Shown: positions 52,392 through 61,164 of the stretch, in pieces | Position numbering within the stretch: position 1 is the stretch's first letter | Layout: each line of letters starts with the position of its first letter | Source of the DNA: Sphingobium limneticum | GTDB taxonomy: Bacteria > Pseudomonadota > Alphaproteobacteria > Sphingomonadales > Sphingomonadaceae | Direction: 5' to 3' | Assembly (NCBI RefSeq): GCF_008710155.1 | Contig: NZ_VYPZ01000011.1 | Location: 1-64,000 of the forward strand | DNA length: 64,000 nucleotides | Program-made: the position numbers and the translations under genes | The notes under the pieces: generated by a model | The model's database searches: none | Told to the model about the DNA's origin: nothing | Seen by the model: the letters and a program-made list of their open reading frames with translations, nothing else

Positions 52392-54527
52392 ATGCGCACG
52401 TTATCCGCCCTCCGTCTGGCCTGTGTGGCCAGCACCGCCGCCATCGCCTTTTCCTCGATCGCCCAGGCCCAGGCGCCGGCCGCAGCAGAAAAAGCCGACG
52501 GCGAAATCGTCGTCACCGGTCTGAAGCGCCAATATTTCGGCGACACGCCGGTCAAGGAAATTCCCCAGGCCGTGCAGTTCCTGGAAGGCAAGCTGCTCAA
52601 GGATCTCAACATCACCAAGCTGGACACCGCGCTGGAACTGGCGAGCGGCGTGTCGAAGCAGAATAATTTCGGTGGCCTTTGGGACAGTTTCGCCATTCGC
52701 GGCTTTGCCGGCGACGAGAATTTCCCGAGCGGCTTCCTGGTCAACGGCTTTAACGGCGGTCGCGGCTATGGCGGCCCGCGGGACGCATCCAATGTCGAGC
52801 GGATCGAAGTGCTCAAGGGGCCGAACAGCGCGCTCTTCGGCCGCGGCGAGCCGGGCGGCACGATCAACATCGTGACCAAGAAGCCGACCTTCGATCAAGG
52901 CGGTAGCTTCTCGATCGCAGGTGGCAGCTGGGAGACCTATCGCGTCGAAGGCGACTATAATCTGCCGCTGAGCGATAGGATCGCGGTCCGCATCAACGGC
53001 TCCGTCGAAAAGGCCGAAAGCTTCCGCGACACGGTCGAGACGCAGAAATATACGCTGACCCCATCCTTGCTGGCAAAGCTGTCCGATCGGGACATCTTCA
53101 CCTACGAACTGGAATATGTGAAGCAGGAGGTGCCGTTTGATCGCGGCGTGGTGGCGATCCCGACCGTTAACGCCAATGGTACGATCAGCTATAATCTGGG
53201 CGCCATCCCCAATTCGCGTTTCCTGAGCAATCCCAATGACGGTCCGATCAAGATCGGCGTTCTGGGTCACCAAGCGCAATATCAGCATGACTTCAACGAC
53301 GATTGGACGTTGATGCTGGGCGCGGGGTATAAGGACACGACATTCGAGGGCTATTCCAGCGACCCTGAACTGGCGTTGGGCCGTCAGCGCCTGGACAATG
53401 ACGGGCGGACCCTGTCGCGCCAGCGCCGGTACCGGGATTATAGCACCACCCATGTGGTGTTCCGTGGCGAAATCAGCGGCAAGCTGGAAACCGGCTCCAT
53501 CGTCCACAACATCCGCATCGGCGGCGACTGGGATCGTTTCAAGATCAAGACGTTCCAGCTTCGCTATCGCCCGACCGCTGCCGATCAGTCCTACTCGATC
53601 GACATTTTCAATCCCAATTATTCCATCCCCGCGCCAACGCCGACGTCGGTGATCCAGAATTCGACCGAAGTCCAGAAGGCATGGGGTGTCTACGCCCAGG
53701 ACCAGATCGAAATCACGGAGCAACTCAAGATACGGTTTGGCGGCCGTTACGACGATTTCAGCCAGAATATCGACAACCGTCTGGGCACCACCAATCCGGC
53801 GGCTTATACCAAGTTCAGCCCGATGGCCGGCCTGGTGTTCGAACCGACCAGCAGCCTGTCCTTCTATGCCAGCTATGGCAAGGGGTTCCGGCCGAACAGC
53901 GGCGTGGACGTCAACAACAATCCCTTCGCCCCGGAAGTCAGCAAAAGCTATGAAGTCGGCGCGAAATTCGTGACGCCGGATGGCAAGCTGACCAGCACCT
54001 TGTCGCTCTACAAGATGAAGAAGAGCAACGTCCTGACCGCCGACCTGCTGACCGGCCTGTCGATCGCGGTAGGCGAGGCAAAGAGCCAGGGCGTGGAATT
54101 CGACGTCAATGCCAAGCTGCCCGCCGGCTTCGAGCTGTTTGCGACCTACGCCTATACCGATGCAGGCTGGGCCGACGACTATGCCGCCGCTGGCGTGGGC
54201 AAGAATGACCCGCTGATCAACATTCCCAAGCATCAGGGCAACGTCCTGCTGTTCAAGAATTTCGCGATCGGCGATCATGAAGCGATGCTGGGCGCGGGTG
54301 TGACCCATGTCAGCCGGCGCCTGGGCCAGACGGCAGCGGATTTCTATCTGCCCAGCTACACCATCGCCAAGGTCTTGGGATCGTTCAACATCAGTGAGCA
54401 GATCAAGCTGTCGGCGGACGTGACCAACCTGTTCGACAAGAAATATTATGCCAGCTCCTATTCGGCGCTGTGGATCCAGCCGGGTACGCCCCGCCAGTTC
54501 ACGGTCCGGGCGAGCTTCAACTTCTGA
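52392..54527 (+). CDS. TonB-dependent siderophore-type receptor
   Basis: A 711-aa outer membrane receptor. The signal peptide ends in IAQAQA, the TonB-box-like GEIVVTGLK follows, then a siderophore-receptor-like plug (KEIPQAVQFLEGKLL, FAIRGFAGDENFPSGFLVNG, VLKGPNSALFGRGEPGG) and a barrel with terminal Phe. The plug matches the FhuA/FoxA-like class, used for iron-siderophores but also for other ligands. It lies upstream of the opine-like operon, but a terminator separates them, so a shared role is uncertain. Confidence 0.9.
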   Translation: MRTLSALRLACVASTAAIAFSSIAQAQAPAAAEKADGEIVVTGLKRQYFGDTPVKEIPQAVQFLEGKLLKDLNITKLDTALELASGVSKQNNFGGLWDSFAIRGFAGDENFPSGFLVNGFNGGRGYGGPRDASNVERIEVLKGPNSALFGRGEPGGTINIVTKKPTFDQGGSFSIAGGSWETYRVEGDYNLPLSDRIAVRINGSVEKAESFRDTVETQKYTLTPSLLAKLSDRDIFTYELEYVKQEVPFDRGVVAIPTVNANGTISYNLGAIPNSRFLSNPNDGPIKIGVLGHQAQYQHDFNDDWTLMLGAGYKDTTFEGYSSDPELALGRQRLDNDGRTLSRQRRYRDYSTTHVVFRGEISGKLETGSIVHNIRIGGDWDRFKIKTFQLRYRPTAADQSYSIDIFNPNYSIPAPTPTSVIQNSTEVQKAWGVYAQDQIEITEQLKIRFGGRYDDFSQNIDNRLGTTNPAAYTKFSPMAGLVFEPTSSLSFYASYGKGFRPNSGVDVNNNPFAPEVSKSYEVGAKFVTPDGKLTSTLSLYKMKKSNVLTADLLTGLSIAVGEAKSQGVEFDVNAKLPAGFELFATYAYTDAGWADDYAAAGVGKNDPLINIPKHQGNVLLFKNFAIGDHEAMLGAGVTHVSRRLGQTAADFYLPSYTIAKVLGSFNISEQIKLSADVTNLFDKKYYASSYSALWIQPGTPRQFTVRASFNF

Positions 54528-54619
54528 CGCCGCAACGTCGGGGTTAGAGCCTTTTGTTTTTCGCATTTTGCGAGCCGTCAGCTGTGCCAGCCGACGTCAA
54601 AATGCTCTGCCCCGACCCG

Positions 54620-54670
54620 CCGCCGCTGTCCCGCCCTTCTAGGCGCAGGGACAGCGGCGGTTTCTTTTTG
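54620..54670 (+). terminator. Intrinsic terminator after the TonB receptor
   Basis: Perfect 13-bp stem CCGCCGCTGTCCC (54620-54632) / GGGACAGCGGCGG (54648-54660) followed by TTTCTTTTTG. Confidence 0.93.
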
Positions 54671-54696
54671 CCTGACGATGCCGGAAGGTCGCACCC

Positions 54697-55623
54697 ATGG
54701 CTCTGCTCTACACATCCGATCCGACACGCGGCCGCATCTGGCGCGCGATTTTCGCTGCCGAGGCGCCCGACGTCGCTTTTTTCGATCCGTCCCAGAATTA
54801 TGATCCCGCCGCGATCCGCTATCTCGCCGCCTGGGCGCCGTCCGCCGATCTGATCGCCAGCCTGCCCAATCTGGAGATCCTGTTCTCCATCGGCGCGGGC
54901 ATCGACCAGTTCGACATGGGCGTCTTGCCGCCTCATATCCGGGTCGTGCGCATGATCGAGCCGGGGATCGCGGCCGGGATGGTCGAATATGCGACGATGG
55001 CGGTCCTGGCGCTGCACCGGAACCTGATCGACTATCGCGCGGCGCAGAAAGACGCGCGCTGGGCACCCATCAAGTTGGCACCCGCCGGCGAGCGGCGCGT
55101 GGGCGTGATGGGCCTGGGCAATCTGGGGCAGGCGGTGTTGCAGGGGTTGAAGCCCTTCGGCTTTCCCCTGTCGGGATGGAGCCGGTCGGGCGGCGTGATA
55201 GAGGGCGTGACCTGCCATGCCGGGGAAGCGGCACTGCCCGCTTTCCTTGGCCAGTGCGATATCCTCATCTGCCTGCTGCCGCTGACGTCGGAGACGCGCG
55301 GCATCTTGTGCCGGGATAACCTGTCGCAACTGCCCAAAGGCGCCGCCATCATCAATGTCGGCCGGGGGCCGCATCTGGTGGAGCATGATCTGCTGTCGCT
55401 GCTCGACGAAGCGCATCTTTCCGGCGCCGTGCTGGACGTGACCGACCCGGAGCCGCTGCCGGCCGATCATCCGTTCTGGGCGCATCCGCGCATCATGTTG
55501 ACCCCGCATGTCGCCAGCATGACCCGCCCGGACGGCGCAGCGCGCGCGCTGATCGCCAATATCCGACGCTTTGCGGCCGGGCAGCCGATGGACGGCGAAG
55601 TCGCCCGCGACCGGGGCTATTGA
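54697..55623 (+). CDS. D-isomer 2-hydroxyacid dehydrogenase (GhrA-like glyoxylate/hydroxypyruvate reductase)
   Basis: A 308-aa NAD(P)-dependent enzyme with the Rossmann motif GVMGLGNLGQAV (about 137-148), Arg in NVGRGPHLVEHDLL, Glu in DPEPLPADHPFW and the catalytic His in LTPHVAS. It reduces glyoxylate, hydroxypyruvate or another 2-oxoacid. It precedes a HAD enzyme and the amino-acid oxidase operon, which may supply the oxoacid. A 238-bp gap to the next gene could hold a second promoter (a TATGAT stretch at 55673 is seen). Confidence 0.9.
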   Translation: MALLYTSDPTRGRIWRAIFAAEAPDVAFFDPSQNYDPAAIRYLAAWAPSADLIASLPNLEILFSIGAGIDQFDMGVLPPHIRVVRMIEPGIAAGMVEYATMAVLALHRNLIDYRAAQKDARWAPIKLAPAGERRVGVMGLGNLGQAVLQGLKPFGFPLSGWSRSGGVIEGVTCHAGEAALPAFLGQCDILICLLPLTSETRGILCRDNLSQLPKGAAIINVGRGPHLVEHDLLSLLDEAHLSGAVLDVTDPEPLPADHPFWAHPRIMLTPHVASMTRPDGAARALIANIRRFAAGQPMDGEVARDRGY

Positions 55624-55861
55624 CCCCGCGACATTCCGTGCCGCGCATCTGTGCCGGACAGCGCTTTTGCGCTATGATCCGGCCCCGATCGGACGCACGA
55701 AAGCGACACGGCAAATGATGCCGAATGCCATGCCATAAAAGGCCGGAATCTGCCCCTCGACCCGAACCAATCGGGTGCATGTTCCGGCTTCGCCATGTCG
55801 TAATGCTGATCGTCAAACGGCTCCCAAGCCAAATGTAGAACCCGCAAAGGACGCTCCGCCG
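55624..55861. other. Intergenic region before the HAD gene
   Basis: A 238-bp gap with a possible -10 TATGAT at 55673-55678 but no clear -35, and no operator of the families seen elsewhere in the window. Confidence 0.35.
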
Positions 55862-56530
55862 ATGCCCAATTTCCGGCCCAAATATATCAGCTTCGACTGC
55901 TATGGCACGCTGACCCGTTTCCGCATGACCGAAATGACGACCGCCTTCATGGCCGATCGGATCGCGGCGGAAAATCTGCCCGCCTTCTGCAAGGACTGGA
56001 GCGCGTACCGTTTCGACCAGGTCATGGGCGACTGGGAACCCTATCAGGAGATCATCCGCAACTCGCTGCGTCGCACCTGCCAGAAATGGGGCGTCGCCTA
56101 TAATGAGGCGGATGCCGATGCGGTCTATGCCGCCGTGCCGACCTGGGGCCCGCATGACGATGTGGCCGGCGGCCTGTCCAAGATCGGCGACAAGATCCCG
56201 CTCGTCATCCTGTCCAACGCGATGAACGACCAGATCCATCACAATGTCGGCCAGCTGGGCGCGCCCTTCCACGCGGTCTATACCGCGCAGATGGCGCAGG
56301 CGTACAAGCCGCGCATGCAGGCGTTCGAATATATGTTCGACCAGCTGGGTGCGAAGCCCGAAGAGATGATGCACGTCTCCTCCAGCTTCCGCTACGACCA
56401 GAATACGGCAACAGACCTGCATTTCGGGTGCCGCGTTTTCGTGGGTCGCGGCCATGAGCCGTCCAACCCCTTCTATCGCGACGTCGAAATCCCGCATATC
56501 GGCTGCCTGCCCGCGGTCGTCGGCCTGTAA
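55862..56530 (+). CDS. HAD-family hydrolase, haloacid dehalogenase type II-like
   Basis: A 222-aa HAD protein. The nucleophile Asp12 is in FDCYGTLTRF, the second motif Ser in ILSNAM, Lys in AYKPRMQAF, and SSSFRYDQ is the acidic or anchor motif of type II L-2-haloacid dehalogenases. True dehalogenase action is possible, but as the gene starts an operon with amine oxidases and a peptide-type ABC importer, another role, for example on a phospho- or 2-substituted acid, is possible. The ATG was chosen from the FDCYGTL position and AAGGACG upstream. Confidence 0.85.
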   Translation: MPNFRPKYISFDCYGTLTRFRMTEMTTAFMADRIAAENLPAFCKDWSAYRFDQVMGDWEPYQEIIRNSLRRTCQKWGVAYNEADADAVYAAVPTWGPHDDVAGGLSKIGDKIPLVILSNAMNDQIHHNVGQLGAPFHAVYTAQMAQAYKPRMQAFEYMFDQLGAKPEEMMHVSSSFRYDQNTATDLHFGCRVFVGRGHEPSNPFYRDVEIPHIGCLPAVVGL

Positions 56531-56535
56531 GCGGC

Positions 56536-57819
56536 ATGGACGCCTCCCCCCTCTCCTACTGGCTGGCCAGCGCTCCGCCCTTCACGGGCGGGGCCAAGGG
56601 CGGCGTCGAGGGTGTGGCCGATGTCGCCATCATCGGCGGCGGCTTTACCGGTCTGTCGGCAGCCTTGGCGCTGGCCAGGCGGGGCGCCAATGTGGTGCTG
56701 CTGGAGAAAGGACGCGTCGTCGGCGAGGCTTCGGGTCGCAACGGGGGTCAGTGCAATAATGGCACGGCCCATGATTATGGCGCGCTGTCCGCCCGGTTCG
56801 GCAAGGATATCGCCAGGGCCTATTATCGCGCCCATGTCGATGCTGTCGACACGGTGGAGCGGCTGGCGCGAGAGGAAGGCATCGATTGCAGCTTTCACCG
56901 CCCCGGCCGGATGAAGCTGGCGGCCAAGCCGGCCCATTATGACAAGCTGGTCCGCGCGCATGACCTGCTGGCGGCGGAAGTGGACGAGAATGTCCGCCTG
57001 GTGCCGCCGGAGCGCATCAGCGAGGAAGTGGGATCGGACGCCTTTCACGGCGCCCTCATTCAAACCACCAGCGCGCAGGTGCATCCCGGCCGTTTCGGCG
57101 TAGGCCTGGCTCAAGCCGCAGCGCGGGCTGGCGCACAGATTTACGAAAATGCCGACGTCACCGATTTCCAGTGCGTGCCGCAGGGATGGCGCGTGACCTC
57201 TTCGCGCGGCACGGTGACGGCGAAGCAGTTGCTGGTCGCCACCGGCGGCGCGCCGGCGACCGGCCCCTTCGGCTTCTTTCGCCGCCGCATCGTGTCGGTG
57301 GGCAGCTTCATCATCGCGACCGAGCCGCTGGACGACCCGTTGATCGACCGGCTCCTGCCGGGACGGCGCAATTATGTCACCAGCAAGAATATCGGCAATT
57401 ATTTCCGCCTGGCGCCCGACAATCGGCTGATCTTCGGCGGGCGCGCGCGCTTCGCCATCAGCGACCCGCGATCGGACCAGAAGAGCGGCCATATATTGGT
57501 ACAGACCATGGGCGAGATGTTCCCGGCACTGAAGGGCGTGGGCATCGACCATGTGTGGGGCGGGATGGTGGACCTGACCGCAGACCGGCTGCCCCGCGCG
57601 GGCGAGCAGGACGGGCTCTATTATTCCATGGGCTATAGCGGCCATGGCGTACAGATGGCGACCCATATGGGACAACAGATGGCGCGGGTGATGAGCGGCG
57701 AGCCTGCCGCCAATCCTTGGGATGGGTTGGATTGGCCCAGCGTGCCCGGTCATTTCGGCAAGCCCTGGTTCCTGCCGCTCGTCGGGCTATGGTATAAATG
57801 GCAGGATGTGATCCATTGA
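56536..57819 (+). CDS. FAD-dependent amino acid/amine oxidase (DAO family, HcnC/PuuB-like)
   Basis: A 427-aa flavoprotein with the dinucleotide motif IIGGGFTGLSAALALARRG near residue 33 and the second FAD motif GEASGRNGGQCNNG, as in gamma-glutamylputrescine oxidase and the HcnC/opine oxidase subunit. It starts six bases after the HAD stop and its stop overlaps the next gene (TGATG). Together with the Fe-S protein and FAD protein at 62966 and 63253 it may form a three-subunit amine or opine dehydrogenase. Confidence 0.88.
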   Translation: MDASPLSYWLASAPPFTGGAKGGVEGVADVAIIGGGFTGLSAALALARRGANVVLLEKGRVVGEASGRNGGQCNNGTAHDYGALSARFGKDIARAYYRAHVDAVDTVERLAREEGIDCSFHRPGRMKLAAKPAHYDKLVRAHDLLAAEVDENVRLVPPERISEEVGSDAFHGALIQTTSAQVHPGRFGVGLAQAAARAGAQIYENADVTDFQCVPQGWRVTSSRGTVTAKQLLVATGGAPATGPFGFFRRRIVSVGSFIIATEPLDDPLIDRLLPGRRNYVTSKNIGNYFRLAPDNRLIFGGRARFAISDPRSDQKSGHILVQTMGEMFPALKGVGIDHVWGGMVDLTADRLPRAGEQDGLYYSMGYSGHGVQMATHMGQQMARVMSGEPAANPWDGLDWPSVPGHFGKPWFLPLVGLWYKWQDVIH

Positions 57820-59360
57820 TGGACGATATGCCGCCCTTTTCCCGGCGTGATCTCATTGGCGCCGGGCTTGGCCTTGGCGCCGGGCTGATCCTGCCCGACG
57901 GCGCGCTGGCGGCGGCCAAGCCGCGCAAGGGCGGACGCATCCGCGTCGCCAGCCTGTCCAGCTCGACCGCCGACACGCTCGATCCAGCCAAGGGCGCGTT
58001 GTCGACCGACTATGTCCGCCATTATATGTTCTACAGCGGCCTCACGGAAATGGACCGCCATCTGATCCCCCGGCCGGCTCTGGCGGAACGGATCGAGAGC
58101 AGCGACCAGACGGTGTGGCATATCCGCCTGCGCAAGGGCGTGACCTTTCATGACGGCGCGGACCTGACCGCGCAGGACGTGGTCTGGTCGCTGCTGCGCC
58201 ATAAAGACCCGGCGACCGGATCGAAAATGGCGCCGATCGCCGAGCAATTGGCGCAGGTGAAGGCGGTGGGTAGCCGCGATGTCGTCATCACCCTGATCGG
58301 TCCCAATGCCGATCTGCCCGCCATATTGGCGCAATCCCATTTCCTGATCCTGCGCGCCGGCACGAAGGATTTTCGCGTCGCCAACGGTACCGGCCCCTAT
58401 ATGTGCGCGCAGTTCAGCCCCGGCGTGCGCACGCTGGCGCGGCGCAACCCCAATTTCTGGAAAGCGGGGAAGCCCTATCTGGACGAGATCGAGCTGATCG
58501 GCATTCCCGATGAAGTCAGCCGCGTGAACGCCCTGCTGTCGGGCGACGTCCATCTGGTAATCGCAGTCAATCCGCGCTCCACCAAGCGGATCATGGCGTC
58601 GCGCGGCCATGCGCTGCTGGAAACCCAGTCGGGCCTCTACACCAACCTCATCATGCAGCAGCGGCAATTGCCGACCGGCAATCCGCATTTCGTCGCCGCG
58701 ATGAAATATCTGATCGACCGTCCTCTCATCAAACGGGCGCTCTATCGCGGCTATGCGACCATCGCCAACGACCAGCCGATCCCGCCCTTCCATCCTTATT
58801 ATCGCGCCGACCTGCCGCAGCGCAGCCTGGATCTGGACAAGGCGAAATGGCATTTGCAGCGTGCGGGCCTGACCGGTGTGCGCATGCCCGTCTATGCCGC
58901 GCCCGCCGCCGATGGGTCGGTCGACATGGCATCGATCCTGCAGGAATATGGATCGCGCGTGGGCCTGAAGCTGGCGGTCAACCGGGTGCCGGCGGACGGT
59001 TACTGGTCGACCCATTGGATGAAACACCCGCTGGGCTTCGGCAACACCAACCCCCGCCCGACCGCCGACCTGCTGTTCAGCCTCTTCTACAAATCCGACG
59101 CGGCATGGAACGAGAGCGGATGGAAGAATCCCCGTTTCGATAAGCTTCTATTGGAGGCACGGGGCGAGGCCGATCAGGCGCGGCGCAAACAGCTTTATGG
59201 CGAGATGCAGGGGCTGGTCCGCGATCATTGCGGCGTCGGCATTCCGGTCTTCATCAGCCTGATCGACGGCTATGATCGCCGGCTCAAGGGCCTCTATCCC
59301 GTGTCGCTGGGCGGCCTGATGGGCTATCAATTTTCCGAACATGTCTGGTGGGAAGGCTGA
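57819..59360 (+). CDS. ABC transporter substrate-binding protein, peptide/opine family (SBP_bac_5)
   Basis: A 513-aa periplasmic binding protein with a Tat signal (FSRRDLIGAGLGLGAGLILP) and the DppA/OppA fold (DTLDPAKGALSTDYVRHYMFYSGL, and VWHIRLRKGVTFHDGADLTAQDVVWSL as the family signature). Binds a dipeptide, opine or similar small ligand. Overlap with its neighbours (TGATG at both ends) shows a single operon. Confidence 0.93.
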   Translation: MDDMPPFSRRDLIGAGLGLGAGLILPDGALAAAKPRKGGRIRVASLSSSTADTLDPAKGALSTDYVRHYMFYSGLTEMDRHLIPRPALAERIESSDQTVWHIRLRKGVTFHDGADLTAQDVVWSLLRHKDPATGSKMAPIAEQLAQVKAVGSRDVVITLIGPNADLPAILAQSHFLILRAGTKDFRVANGTGPYMCAQFSPGVRTLARRNPNFWKAGKPYLDEIELIGIPDEVSRVNALLSGDVHLVIAVNPRSTKRIMASRGHALLETQSGLYTNLIMQQRQLPTGNPHFVAAMKYLIDRPLIKRALYRGYATIANDQPIPPFHPYYRADLPQRSLDLDKAKWHLQRAGLTGVRMPVYAAPAADGSVDMASILQEYGSRVGLKLAVNRVPADGYWSTHWMKHPLGFGNTNPRPTADLLFSLFYKSDAAWNESGWKNPRFDKLLLEARGEADQARRKQLYGEMQGLVRDHCGVGIPVFISLIDGYDRRLKGLYPVSLGGLMGYQFSEHVWWEG

Positions 59361-60340
59361 TGGCGGGTGGCGCCTCCCAAAGCGGCATGAAGGCTGCGCT
59401 GACCCTGATCGGCAAACGCTTCGCGTCGTCGTTGCTGACCCTGTTGCTGGTGTCGGTGACGATCTTCATCATCGCGCAATTGTTGCCCGGCGACGCCGCG
59501 CAGGAAGCGCTAGGCCAGAGCGCCACCCCGCAGCAGGTCGCGGCGCTTCGCCATGAGATGGGCCTCGATCGCCCGGCCTATGTCCGGTACGCTAGCTGGC
59601 TGACCGGCATGGTCAGCGGCGATCCGGGCCAGTCGCTGGTCGCCAACATGCCGGTGTCCGACGTCATCAGCGAACGGTTGCCCAACAGCCTGTTGCTGGC
59701 GGCGCTGACGGCGCTGGTTGCGGTGCCGGTGGCGCTTGCGATCGGCATCGGGTCGGCGATGAACCGGGGCGGGCGGCTGGACCGCGCGCTCAATGTCGCG
59801 ACCCTCTCCATGGTGGCGGTGCCCGAATTTCTGGTTGCGACCATTGCGGTGCTGATCTTCTCGGTCAAGCTGCGCTGGCTGCCCTCCATCGCTATGGCCT
59901 CGCAGGAAATGGGATGGGGCGATTATCTGCGCGGGGTCGCCATGCCGATCCTGACGCTGAGCGTGATCGTGATCGCCCAGATGGCGCGCATGACCCGCGC
60001 CGCGGTGATCGACCAGATGGATCGCCCCTATGTCGAAATGGCGGTGCTGAAGGGCGTCGCGCCGGTGCAGGTGGTGCTGAGGCATATCATGCCCAATGCC
60101 ATCGCGCCGATCGTCAACGCCATGGCGCTTAGCCTCTCTTATCTGCTGGGCGGCGCGGTGATCGTGGAGACGATCTTCAACTATCCCGGCCTTGCCAGCC
60201 TGATGGTCAATGCCGTCACCAGCCGCGACATGCCGCTGCTTCAGGCCTGCGCGATGATCTTCTGCGCGGCCTATCTCCTCCTGATGCTGATCGCGGACGT
60301 GACCGCGATCCTCGCCAACCCCAGGCTGCGTGCGCAATGA
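59360..60340 (+). CDS. ABC transporter permease, DppB type
   Basis: A 326-aa inner membrane protein with the DppB opening and the EAA loop VLRHIMPNAIAPIVNAMALSLSYLLGGA. First permease of the importer. The ATG at 59360 overlaps the binding-protein stop. Confidence 0.93.
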   Translation: MAGGASQSGMKAALTLIGKRFASSLLTLLLVSVTIFIIAQLLPGDAAQEALGQSATPQQVAALRHEMGLDRPAYVRYASWLTGMVSGDPGQSLVANMPVSDVISERLPNSLLLAALTALVAVPVALAIGIGSAMNRGGRLDRALNVATLSMVAVPEFLVATIAVLIFSVKLRWLPSIAMASQEMGWGDYLRGVAMPILTLSVIVIAQMARMTRAAVIDQMDRPYVEMAVLKGVAPVQVVLRHIMPNAIAPIVNAMALSLSYLLGGAVIVETIFNYPGLASLMVNAVTSRDMPLLQACAMIFCAAYLLLMLIADVTAILANPRLRAQ

Positions 60341-61164
60341 TCGCTCATATTCTTTCGCAGGCCAAGGCGCTTCCTTTGTCCGGCAAACTCGGGCTGGCGC
60401 TGGTTCTTTTCTGGCTGGCCGTAGCCCTCTTCGGCCCGATGCTCGCGCCTTATCCGGTCGGTGCTTTCGTCGCCTATGACGTGTTCGATGGCCAGTCCGC
60501 CGCGCACTGGCTGGGCAGCGACTATCTGGGTCGCGATGTGCTGAGCCGCCTGCTGTCGGGCGCGCGCTATACGGTGGGCCTCGCCGCCGCAGCCGCGATG
60601 CTGGCGAGCGCGACCGGCACGGCGCTGGCGCTGACGGCTGCGGTGGGTGGCGCGAAGGTCGACGAGCCGCTATCGCGCTTCATGGACATGCTGATTTCCA
60701 TCCCGTCCAAGATCTTCTCGCTGGTGCTGGTCGCCGCCTTCGGCTCCTCGCTGCCGCTGTTGCTGCTGATTGCGGCGATCACCTATGTGCCGGGCAATTA
60801 CCGCATCGCCCGCGCGCTGGCGGTGAACCTTGCCCAGATGGATTATGTGCAGGTCGCCCGTGCGCGCGGCGAGGGCCGTTTCCATATCGCCATCGCCGAA
60901 GTCCTGCCCAACATGATCCACCCGCTGCTTGCCGATTTCGGCCTGCGCTTCGTGTTCATCGTGCTGCTGCTGTCGGGCCTGTCCTTCCTGGGCCTTGGCG
61001 TGCAGCCGCCCGACGCGGATCTGGGGTCGCTGGTGCGCGAGAATATTTCGGGGCTTGGCGAAGGCGCATTGGCGATCATCGCGCCGGCCGTCGCCATCGC
61101 CACGCTGACCGTGGGCGTAAACCTGTTGATCGACGGATTGCCGGGCCGGGGGAAGCGCGCATGA
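60337..61164 (+). CDS. ABC transporter permease, DppC type
   Basis: A 275-aa permease with the DppC N-terminal helix, HWLGSDYLGRDVLSRLLSGAR and the EAA loop ARARGEGRFHIAIAEVLPNMIHPLLADFGLR. It overlaps its neighbours by four bases each side. Confidence 0.93.
   Translation: MIAHILSQAKALPLSGKLGLALVLFWLAVALFGPMLAPYPVGAFVAYDVFDGQSAAHWLGSDYLGRDVLSRLLSGARYTVGLAAAAAMLASATGTALALTAAVGGAKVDEPLSRFMDMLISIPSKIFSLVLVAAFGSSLPLLLLIAAITYVPGNYRIARALAVNLAQMDYVQVARARGEGRFHIAIAEVLPNMIHPLLADFGLRFVFIVLLLSGLSFLGLGVQPPDADLGSLVRENISGLGEGALAIIAPAVAIATLTVGVNLLIDGLPGRGKRA

Noticed and set aside
52401..54566. Minus-strand open frame of 721 codons opposite the second TonB receptor
   Set aside because: It covers the whole receptor gene in antisense and crosses its terminator region; no motif.
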